Shown here: positions 7,111 to 13,307 of the stretch, piece after piece
How the letters are laid out: each line of letters begins with the position of its first letter
Numbering within the stretch: position 1 is the stretch's first letter
NCBI GenBank assembly: GCA_905216215.1
Contig: CAJMSZ010000025.1
Coordinates: 1 to 29,721 of the forward strand
Reading direction: 5' to 3'
Length of the DNA stretch: 29,721 nt
From: an uncultured bacterium
GTDB lineage: Bacteria > Bacillota > Clostridia > Lachnospirales > Lachnospiraceae
Translations under genes and position numbers: made by a program
The notes under the pieces: generated by a model
Database searches by the model: none
Seen by the model: only the letters and a program-made list of their open reading frames with translations
What the model was told of the DNA's origin: nothing

Positions 7111-7620
7111 ATGAGCACATTGTTAGAAAAATGGAGAGAGACCGCTTACTCACAGGAAGCAGACAGAGCTACTCTTCAGAAGTTCTGGGGAACTTATTTT
7201 CAGATTGAGAAAGAGATTTATGAAAAGCTTCTCACCAATCCAGACGAGGAAGTAAGGGGAACTGTGAAAGAACTTGCTGAAAAGTATGGTATTGAAGTGT
7301 TTACCATGACAGGTTTTCTGGATGGAATCAATGACAGTCTGAAGGTTGCGAACCCAATTGAGACAATGGATGAAGATACAGAAGTAAACCTGGTATTTGA
7401 CAAGGAACTTCTCTACAAGAACATGGTAGATGCCAAGGCAGACTGGTTATATGAACTGCCACAGTGGGACAGCATTTTCACAGAAGAAAAGAGAAAAGAA
7501 CTCTACAAAGAGCAGAAGAATTCCCGTACTGTTCATGTAGAACATAAAGTATATCCGAATGATCCATGCCCTTGTGGAAGTGGAAAGAAATACAAAAAGT
7601 GCTGCGGAAGAAATAAATAA
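7111..7620 (+). CDS. SEC-C zinc-motif protein
   Basis: The product is 169 aa, starting at 7111 behind an AAAAGGAG ribosome site. The last 20 or so residues are a SEC-C zinc-binding motif, PNDPCPCGSGKKYKKCCG (about residues 149-166), with the C-x-C and CC metal ligands. This motif occurs at the SecA C-terminus and in many stand-alone proteins. The preceding 145 residues are helical and acidic and match an uncharacterised Lachnospiraceae family, without catalytic motifs I can name. A role in binding nucleic acid or ribosomes is possible but unproven. The stop codon lies only 10 bases before the specifier of the truncated T-box, whose terminator now probably ends this transcript. Confidence 0.85.
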   Translation: MSTLLEKWRETAYSQEADRATLQKFWGTYFQIEKEIYEKLLTNPDEEVRGTVKELAEKYGIEVFTMTGFLDGINDSLKVANPIETMDEDTEVNLVFDKELLYKNMVDAKADWLYELPQWDSIFTEEKRKELYKEQKNSRTVHVEHKVYPNDPCPCGSGKKYKKCCGRNK

Positions 7621-7623
7621 ATA

Positions 7624-7798
7624 TTTGAAGACCACCTCGGAGCGGCTGTGAGGAGCAGCACGGCAGGATGCCGTTATCATCCGAATGAAGAGACTTCTGG
7701 CGGAATTGTAAGTAGTACGGAAGTAAGTGGGGTGGAACCGCGAGTAGATTGTTAGCTCGTCCCTTGCAGTGATGAATTTCACTGTAAGGGACTTTTTT
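7624..7798 (+). promoter_or_regulatory. Truncated threonine T-box leader with intrinsic terminator
   Basis: The T-box core GGGTGGAACCGCG is at 7730-7742. Its UGGA bulge (7733-7736) should pair with a tRNA ending U-CCA, which fits tRNA-Thr. The specifier region TTGAAG-ACC-ACCTCGGAGC gives the Thr codon ACC at 7631-7633. The CCGTTATC...GAATGAAGAG linker (7671-7692) is also typical. A 14-bp terminator stem, 7759-7772 with 7779-7792, is followed by six T. The 5' half of stem I, which should lie upstream of the specifier, is missing: the SEC-C coding region ends at 7620 and holds no complement of CACCTCGGAGC. tRNA sensing is therefore doubtful, and only the terminator need still work. Confidence 0.8.
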
Positions 7799-8068
7799 CG
7801 TCCGGATCAGGCAGAGGAAGAGCTGCAGAATTGTTTGAATCTTGCAATCTATGTGCTTACAACCTTAAGACTTCAGAATGATGTGATATATCGTCTGTCA
7901 AAATGGGATCCGAAAAATACAGATAAATATCTTGGTGATGAAGCATACTGGGAAAGTACACAGGGAGCACTCAGACAGGTATTGCCGGAAAAAGGAATTC
8001 CATTTGAAGAAGCAATCACAAAAGAAATTCGCGAAAAAACAATCCGTGAAGAACTGGTAGAAGAATAG
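7769..8068 (+). pseudogene. thrS: Shrunken thrS (threonyl-tRNA synthetase) remnant
   Basis: The open frame encodes 99 aa but its GTG/ATG start lies inside the T-box terminator and has no ribosome site. From FFRPDQAEEELQNCL through YRLSKWDPKNTDKYLGDEAYW to LPEKGIPFEEA it resembles the part of class II ThrRS just before the EGEAAFYGPK motif, as I recall the clostridial enzyme. That motif, the rest of the catalytic core and the anticodon domain are absent. The last residues (ITKEIREKTI) look like the ThrRS extreme C-terminus. This suggests at least two large deletions: one joining the leader to mid-gene at the T-run, and one removing the remaining core. A functional thrS is expected elsewhere in the genome. 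An alternative is a small expressed protein of new function. Confidence 0.6.
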
Positions 8069-8133
8069 AAGTGAATAAATAAGATAAATCCGGGCATAAT
8101 GATACTGAATTTGGATAAAGAGGAGGAATTATT

Positions 8134-8454
8134 ATGCCAGAATTAAAATGCACTGTTCAGACCTGTATGCACAATCAGGATTTTTATTGTGACCTGGGCG
8201 AAATCCGGGTAGGCGGAAGCTCTGCAAGAACAGCAGAGGAGACCAGTTGTGACAGCTTTGAAGAGAGAAAATCAGGAACCTATACAACCAATGCGATTCA
8301 TGAAGGACAGCCAACTTCGAACGTTGAATGTGAGGCAACCGGATGTAAGTACAATGAGAACTGTCATTGCCATGCCGGAAAAATCAGTGTAGAGGGTGGT
8401 CAGGCTTGCAAGTGCTGTGATACAGAATGTGCAACCTTTACCTGTGGATATTAA
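8134..8454 (+). CDS. Protein with two DUF1540 domains
   Basis: The product is 106 aa, with the ATG at 8134 behind AGAGGAGG. It consists of two similar Cys-rich units, about residues 4-43 and 64-104. Each has the DUF1540 pattern V-x-C-x3-x-C-x-N/Y-N-x-C-x-x-G-x-I-x-V-x-G...C-x-x-F: LKCTVQTCMHNQDFYCDLG and VECEATGCKYNENCHCHAG. The conserved cysteines suggest metal binding. The second unit has an additional CKCCDTEC cluster. Function is unknown; DUF1540 proteins are common in spore-forming Clostridia and Bacilli. It is followed by a strong terminator. Confidence 0.88.
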   Translation: MPELKCTVQTCMHNQDFYCDLGEIRVGGSSARTAEETSCDSFEERKSGTYTTNAIHEGQPTSNVECEATGCKYNENCHCHAGKISVEGGQACKCCDTECATFTCGY

Positions 8455-8500
8455 GTTCACAAAAGAACAGAAAAAAATAAAGAAGTGAAATAAACAAAGG

Positions 8501-8550
8501 AAAGGAGTCAGGCTGAAGGACATATTGGTCCGGAAGTATGACTCCTTTTT
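8501..8550 (+). terminator. Terminator after the DUF1540 gene
   Basis: AAAGGAGTCA (8501-8510) pairs with TGACTCCTTT (8539-8548), a perfect 10-bp stem, with T continuing to 8550. The long loop contains a second small hairpin, GGAC/GTCC (8518-8531). Confidence 0.8.
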
Positions 8551-8558
8551 AACAACGG

Positions 8559-8588
8559 TTGACGAGTGAGTAAGAATATAGTTATAAT
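8559..8588 (+). promoter_or_regulatory. Promoter of the AI-2E transporter-fchA-folD unit
   Basis: TTGACG (8559-8564) and a perfect TATAAT (8583-8588) are separated by 18 bases, directly after the preceding terminator. Confidence 0.8.
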
Positions 8589-8615
8589 GATAGGAAATAA
8601 TTGCAGGAGGATAAG

Positions 8616-10013
8616 GTGACAGAAATGGAAGATAAAAAAGTAACGGAAGAGCAAAAGAAAAAGGAAGGCGAACAGGAAGAATACATACCTTACTATTCCA
8701 GACGCCCACAGTTTGGTAATAAAGGACCGTCAAAAATCAGACAGCAGTTCAGCAATGGCATGACGTATTTCCTCGTGATAGTAACCTGTGTCATTTTCTA
8801 TTTTGCTTTACTGCGATTTGACATGATAACGAATCTTGTGAAAAGTGTTGTAGACGTACTGAAGCCTGTTATTTACGGACTTGCTTTGGCATATCTGCTG
8901 AATCCTATTATAAAATATGTGGATGGTAAGATGAAACCAATACTTGAAAAAAAGATGTCACAGGAAAAGGCAAAGAAATTGTCACGAACAATGGGGATTA
9001 TATTTGCTCTCATTTTTTTGATTGCCTTAATTGTGGCTCTTTGTAACATGTTGATTCCAGAACTGTATAAGAGTATCCGTGATTTGTTTCTGACTCTTCC
9101 AGGACAGATTAATGAGATGGTCAGTCATGTGGAGAATATTCAGAATCAGGACAATACCATCGGAGTTGTTGTGAAAAACGCGATGGAGGAAGGAACGAAG
9201 GTTTTTCAGAGCTGGTTCCGTACAGATTTTATGACGCAGGTTAATACGATTATGTCGAATGTGACAGTCGGTATTGTGGGGCTTGTTGTAGAATTTGTAA
9301 ATTTTATTTTGGGATTGATTGTTTCTGTTTATGTGTTATATGGAAAAGAACGTTTTACTTCCCAGGCAAAGAAGCTGACCTATGCATTTTTGTCTAATGA
9401 CCATGCGAATATGTTACTTCATCTGACTAAGAAGAGCAATGAAATTTTTGGTGGATTTATTATTGGAAAGATTATAGATTCTGCAATTATCGGAGTACTT
9501 TGTTTTATCGGTTTATCCATCCTGCATATGCCTTATACATTGCTTGTCAGTGTAGTAGTTGGAATTACAAATGTGATTCCGTTTTTCGGCCCTTATATCG
9601 GAGCTATTCCAAGTGCCATTTTGATTACATTGGAAGACCCGAAAATGGGACTTTATTTCTTAATCTTTATCTTGATCTTGCAGCAGATAGATGGAAATAT
9701 CATTGGACCTCATATTCTTGGAGACTCCACAGGACTCTCTCCGTTTTGGGTATTGTTTTCTATTTTAGTTGGAGGCGGTCTGTTCGGATTTGTGGGAATG
9801 ATTATGGGTGTTCCTACTTTGGCGGTGATTTTCTATATTATTGGAATGATAGCGGAGAGAAAATTGGAGAAAAAGAATCTTCCTGTTCCATCGGAGTGTT
9901 ATGGAGAAACCAGTTATGTAGATGATAAGGGGCAGTTTAACAGAGAAATGGTATCCAAAGTACAGGGGCAGGATGTGGAAGAGACAGAGAAAGAAGAACA
10001 GAAGGTCGAATAA
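8616..10013 (+). CDS. AI-2E family transporter
   Basis: This is a polytopic inner-membrane protein of the AI-2E/PerM/YdiK family; substrates differ among members and are often unknown. AGGAGG (8605-8610) lies 5 bases before a GTG at 8616 and 14 before the ATG at 8625. I use GTG, giving 465 aa, but ATG is possible. An N-terminal charged cytoplasmic stretch of about 50 residues (KKVTEEQKKKEGEQEE) precedes the membrane region. The family core includes LKPVIYGLALAYLLNPI, a coiled central region, the SNEIFGGFIIGKIIDSAIIG block and FGPYIGAIPSAILITLEDP. The C-terminal tail is hydrophilic and acidic (EETEKEEQKVE). Only 33 bases without a terminator separate it from fchA, so it probably shares a transcript with the folate genes. 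Confidence 0.85.
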   Translation: MTEMEDKKVTEEQKKKEGEQEEYIPYYSRRPQFGNKGPSKIRQQFSNGMTYFLVIVTCVIFYFALLRFDMITNLVKSVVDVLKPVIYGLALAYLLNPIIKYVDGKMKPILEKKMSQEKAKKLSRTMGIIFALIFLIALIVALCNMLIPELYKSIRDLFLTLPGQINEMVSHVENIQNQDNTIGVVVKNAMEEGTKVFQSWFRTDFMTQVNTIMSNVTVGIVGLVVEFVNFILGLIVSVYVLYGKERFTSQAKKLTYAFLSNDHANMLLHLTKKSNEIFGGFIIGKIIDSAIIGVLCFIGLSILHMPYTLLVSVVVGITNVIPFFGPYIGAIPSAILITLEDPKMGLYFLIFILILQQIDGNIIGPHILGDSTGLSPFWVLFSILVGGGLFGFVGMIMGVPTLAVIFYIIGMIAERKLEKKNLPVPSECYGETSYVDDKGQFNREMVSKVQGQDVEETEKEEQKVE

Positions 10014-10046
10014 GTAAAATAGATAAACAGGACAAGGAGAAGGTGC

Positions 10047-10673
10047 ATGTTATTAGAGAATACTACGATTGAGTTTTTGAATAAGCTGGCATCCGGGGAA
10101 CCGGTGCCGGGAGGAGGCGGTGCATCTGCTGCGGTGGGAGCTTTTGCAGCTGCGCTTGGAAGCATGGTTTCTAATCTGACAATAGGAAAGAAAAAATATG
10201 CGGATGTGGAAGCAGAAGTCACAGCGCTTAAGGAGCAACTGCAAATATTGCAGGAAGAACTGATACACCTTGTGGATAAGGATGCGGAAGCATTTCTTCC
10301 ATTGGCAGAGGCGTATCGTCTTCCTAAGAATACAGAGGAAGAACAGGCATATAAGGCACAGGTTATGGAGGAGGCTCTTTATGGTGCAAGTGCGCTGCCT
10401 ATCCAGACAATGGAAATAATTCTGAAGGTGCTGCGGATTTTAGAGAAACTTTCCGGCAAGGGCAGCAGGCTTGCCATCAGCGATGTGGGAGCCGGAGCCT
10501 TATTTGCACAGGCAGCTCTGGAGGGTGCGTCATTGAATGTGTATATCAATGCAGGAATGATGAAGAATCAGGAAAGAGCAAGTCAGTTAATCCGTCGGAC
10601 AGATGACTTGATCCGGGAAGGACGGTTGCTAAAAGATCAGGCTTATAAAGTGGTGCTGGAACAGATCCGCTAA
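10047..10673 (+). CDS. fchA: Cyclodeaminase/cyclohydrolase family protein (FchA-like methenyl-THF cyclohydrolase)
   Basis: The family contains FchA, which hydrolyses 5,10-methenyl-THF to 10-formyl-THF, and the formimidoyl-THF cyclodeaminase. The 208-aa length fits. The ATG at 10047 follows AAGGAGA. The signature near the N-terminus, SGEPVPGGGGASAAVGAFAA (about residues 16-35), is the substrate-binding glycine loop. Later family blocks are KDAEAFLPLAEAYRLPK, SDVGAGALFAQAALEGA and NVYINAGMM. The gene is 32 bases before folD and surely co-transcribed. The pairing with a FolD lacking cyclohydrolase residues suggests FchA carries out the cyclohydrolase step; cyclodeaminase activity is less likely because no histidine-degradation gene is nearby. 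Confidence 0.85.
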   Translation: MLLENTTIEFLNKLASGEPVPGGGGASAAVGAFAAALGSMVSNLTIGKKKYADVEAEVTALKEQLQILQEELIHLVDKDAEAFLPLAEAYRLPKNTEEEQAYKAQVMEEALYGASALPIQTMEIILKVLRILEKLSGKGSRLAISDVGAGALFAQAALEGASLNVYINAGMMKNQERASQLIRRTDDLIREGRLLKDQAYKVVLEQIR

Positions 10674-10705
10674 GAATACACCTTGAAAGAACGGAGTATA
10701 GAAAA

Positions 10706-11557
10706 ATGGAAAAATTGATGTTAGGAACGGAAGTAGCAAAGGCAATGAAGGAGGCCCTGACTTTGAAGACAGAAAGACTGAAGGGACAGGGAACTGTTCC
10801 GTGCCTTGCCATTGTTCGAGTAGGAGAAAGACCAGACGATATTTCTTATGAGCGTGGGGCAAAAAAGAAGATGGAAGGCATTGGAATCGAATGCCGCAGT
10901 ATTGTTCTGGAAGAGGCGATTTCTATGGTGCGGTTTGAAGAAGTGATAAGGGGATTAAATACGGAGGCAGATGTGCATGGAATCCTGCTTCTTAGGCCAC
11001 TTCCAAAGCACTTAGATGAGAAACAGGTGAAAACTTGGATGGATCCGGAAAAGGATATGGACTGCATGTGTGACAGCAACATTTTAAAAGTGTTTGCCGG
11101 AGAAAAGGCTGATTATGCACCTTGCACAGCAGAGGCTGTTATGGAAATGTTGAATTATTATCAAATTCCACTTGCAGGAAAACAGGTTGCGATTATCGGA
11201 AGGAGTATGGTCATAGGGAAACCGCTTGCCATGCTCATGCTTCATGCCCATGCCACAGTGACCATGTGTCATTCACGCTCGGAAGAGATGGATGCTATTT
11301 GCAGGAACGCAGATATTCTGGTTGCTGCGGCAGGAAAAGCGAAAATGGTGAAGGCAAAAATGGTGAAAGAGGGTGCTGTGGTAGTAGACGTAGGCATTAA
11401 TATGGATGAAAATGGAAAATTGTGCGGAGATGTGGACTTTGAGGATGTAGAGACAAAGGTATCTGCTATCAGTCCGGTTCCAAAAGGCGTAGGAAGTATT
11501 ACTACCTCTGTGCTCGCAAAACATGTTCTTCTGGCGGCGGAGAAATCGATTCGGTAG
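10706..11557 (+). CDS. folD: Methylene-THF dehydrogenase, FolD family, probably without cyclohydrolase activity
   Basis: FolD normally oxidises 5,10-methylene-THF with NAD(P)+ and then hydrolyses methenyl-THF. The 283-aa length and motifs fit: SYERGAKKK, LLRPLPKHLD, PEKDMD, PCTAEAVMEML and the nucleotide-binding GRSMVIGKPLAMLM. Aligned by eye with E. coli FolD and human MTHFD1, the cyclohydrolase lysine (E. coli K54, human K56; Y-x-x-x-K) falls on Ala52, and the partner glutamine (Q98/Q100; VQLPL) falls on Leu96. The Asp (D121/D125) is kept as Asp119. The DGF/DGL after it is CMC here. I infer loss of cyclohydrolase with retention of dehydrogenase, with the upstream FchA taking over. The ribosome site is weak (GGAG at 10693). 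Confidence 0.9.
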   Translation: MEKLMLGTEVAKAMKEALTLKTERLKGQGTVPCLAIVRVGERPDDISYERGAKKKMEGIGIECRSIVLEEAISMVRFEEVIRGLNTEADVHGILLLRPLPKHLDEKQVKTWMDPEKDMDCMCDSNILKVFAGEKADYAPCTAEAVMEMLNYYQIPLAGKQVAIIGRSMVIGKPLAMLMLHAHATVTMCHSRSEEMDAICRNADILVAAAGKAKMVKAKMVKEGAVVVDVGINMDENGKLCGDVDFEDVETKVSAISPVPKGVGSITTSVLAKHVLLAAEKSIR

Positions 11558-11610
11558 AAGATGAGAAAGGATGAATATCAGATTCGAATAATGGAAATGA
11601 AATTACTGAG

Positions 11611-11640
11611 AAAAAAACTTGCAATTTGCAAGTTTTTTTT
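11611..11640 (+). terminator. Terminator of the fchA-folD unit
   Basis: AAAAAAACTTGCA (11611-11623) pairs with TGCAAGTTTTTTT (11627-11639) around a 3-base loop, with eight T at the end. Confidence 0.9.
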
Positions 11641-11659
11641 GTACAATAAGAAAAATAAT

Positions 11660-11690
11660 TTAACAAAGTAAAATGTTAAAATAATAACAT
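11660..11690 (+). promoter_or_regulatory. Promoter with overlapping TTAACA/TGTTAA dyads upstream of the alanine symporter
   Basis: A -35 like TTAACA (11660-11665) is 16 bases from TAATAA (11682-11687). The same bases form two overlapping inverted repeats: TTAACA/TGTTAA (11660-11679) and ATGTTA/TAACAT (11673-11690). The arrangement suggests an operator over the promoter. No regulator for it is visible nearby. Confidence 0.45.
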
Positions 11691-11713
11691 GAGAAAGCGC
11701 GGAGGTTGAAGGA

Positions 11714-13108
11714 ATGTTAGAGGCAGTTAAGGGAGCAATTGAACGGCTCAATGGAGTAGTGTGGGGCTGGCCGATGATTATATTGTTGTTGGGCACACAT
11801 ATCTTTATGACATTTCGAACAGGTGTCATTCAGAAGTATTTATTCAGAGGTATTAAATTATCAGTGGCGAAGGACCCGGATTCTGAGGGAGATGTCAGCC
11901 AGTTTGGAGCACTGGCCACCGCGCTTGCGTCAACCATAGGAACGGGAAACATCATTGGTGTAGGAACAGCTGTTGTGATGGGGGGACCGGGAGCTGTATT
12001 CTGGTGCTGGCTTACCGGAGTGTTTGGAATTTCTACCAAGTATGCTGAGTCATTACTGTCAGTGAAGTATCGAGTGAAGACGGAGGACGGCAGAATGCAG
12101 GGCGGTCCGATGTACGTACTGGAATACGGATTTAAGAATAAGAAGGCTGGAAAGTTTCTGGCACTGATGTTTGCAGCCTTTGGTTCGGTAGCGACAATTG
12201 GAACGGGATGTGCCACACAGGTTAATGCCATTGCGGTTGTTTGTAAGGAGAACTTTCAGGCACCTGCATGGATTATCGGTGTGATTCTGGCAATCCTGGT
12301 TGGAATCGTTATCTTTGGAGGAATCCAGACCATTTCAAAGGTATGTGAAAAACTGGTTCCACTGATGGCAGCTTTTTATGTGTTTGGCTGCATTTGCATT
12401 CTTGTAATGAATTATGATTTTATCATTCCTGCATTACAGGTGATTGTGAAGCTTGCATTTCAGCCAGGAGCAGCACTGGGTGGTCTTGTGGGAAGCGGGA
12501 TTATGATGGCGATGCGATATGGTATTGCCCGTGGACTTTTTTCTAATGAGTCTGGTATGGGAACTGCACCGATTGCTGCGGCAGCCGCAAAGACAAGAAA
12601 TCCGGTCAGACAGGCGCTTGTTTCTTCTACAGGAACGTTCTGGGATACAGTAGTTGTCTGCATGATGACAGGACTGGTTCTGGTAACAACGATTATGAAG
12701 AATTCGGCTGTGGATGTAACTCATATTGAAGATGGTGGAATTCTGACTACTCTGGCGTTCCGCCAGATTCCGATACTTGGGCCACTGATTCTGGTTGTGG
12801 GAATTTTATCATTTGCATTTTCTACTATTATTGGCTGGTTCTATTATGGAGAACGGTGCGTGGAGTATTTAGGGGGTAAGAAAGCCATGATGGTTTATCG
12901 TATTTTCTATGTGGGAGTTGCCCTGATTGCACCGGTAATTTCACTGAACTTTATGTGGGTTGTCACAGATACCTTAAATGCGCTCATGGCAATTCCGAAC
13001 CTGATAGCAGTACTTGCATTATCATCGGTGGTTGTCGGTGAAACGAAGAAATATATCAATGACCTTGACAGACGGGATGACAGTGAGATTCCGGTTGTAA
13101 GGTCTTAA
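11714..13108 (+). CDS. Sodium:alanine (AGCS family) symporter
   Basis: AGCS proteins import alanine or glycine with sodium through the inner membrane. The product is 464 aa, the usual size, from the ATG at 11714 behind CGGAGG. The family signature stretches are present: GALATALASTIGTGNIIGV near residue 60-80, GGPGAVFWCWLTGVFG, YAESLLSVKYR, QGGPMYVLEYG, and the conserved ARGLFSNESGMGTAPIAAAAAKT. About 10-11 hydrophobic segments follow a short N-terminus. It has its own promoter and terminator, so it is a single-gene unit. Selectivity between alanine, glycine and other small amino acids cannot be told from sequence. Confidence 0.93.
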   Translation: MLEAVKGAIERLNGVVWGWPMIILLLGTHIFMTFRTGVIQKYLFRGIKLSVAKDPDSEGDVSQFGALATALASTIGTGNIIGVGTAVVMGGPGAVFWCWLTGVFGISTKYAESLLSVKYRVKTEDGRMQGGPMYVLEYGFKNKKAGKFLALMFAAFGSVATIGTGCATQVNAIAVVCKENFQAPAWIIGVILAILVGIVIFGGIQTISKVCEKLVPLMAAFYVFGCICILVMNYDFIIPALQVIVKLAFQPGAALGGLVGSGIMMAMRYGIARGLFSNESGMGTAPIAAAAAKTRNPVRQALVSSTGTFWDTVVVCMMTGLVLVTTIMKNSAVDVTHIEDGGILTTLAFRQIPILGPLILVVGILSFAFSTIIGWFYYGERCVEYLGGKKAMMVYRIFYVGVALIAPVISLNFMWVVTDTLNALMAIPNLIAVLALSSVVVGETKKYINDLDRRDDSEIPVVRS

Positions 13109-13116
13109 GCAAAGAG

Positions 13117-13162
13117 CACGCAGATGAGAAGTCGGATTTCTGGCGGATTGTCTGCGTGTTTT
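13117..13162 (+). terminator. Probable terminator after the alanine symporter
   Basis: CACGCAGA (13117-13124) and TCTGCGTG (13151-13158) form a perfect 8-bp stem around an inner AGAA/TTCT hairpin. The following T-run is short (four T), so efficiency may be modest. Confidence 0.55.
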
Positions 13163-13205
13163 ACTGACGTCCGGAACAATTAGTAATCAGGTGGAGTAAT
13201 TTACA

Positions 13206-13234
13206 TTGACGGAAAAAACAGAACGTGGTAAGAT
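13206..13234 (+). promoter_or_regulatory. Promoter of nrdD-nrdG-dut
   Basis: TTGACG (13206-13211) and TAAGAT (13229-13234) have a 17-base spacer. Both NrdR-like boxes lie just downstream, where a bound repressor would block the start of transcription. Confidence 0.8.
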
Positions 13235-13243
13235 AGATAACAG

Positions 13244-13290
13244 ACACATAATATTGAAGAATAATTTTGAATAAATACAATATATAGTGA
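13244..13290 (+). promoter_or_regulatory. Pair of NrdR-like boxes
   Basis: ATACAATATATAGTGA (13275-13290) matches 14 of 16 bases of the palindromic NrdR box ACACwATATATwGTGT. ACACATAATATTGAAG (13244-13259) matches about 11 of 16. Their centres are 31 bases apart, three helical turns, which is the spacing known for NrdR operators. NrdR is the ATP-cone repressor of ribonucleotide reductase genes. No nrdR gene is in the window. Confidence 0.7.
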
Positions 13291-13307
13291 ATGGAAGGAG
13301 AGAAAAT

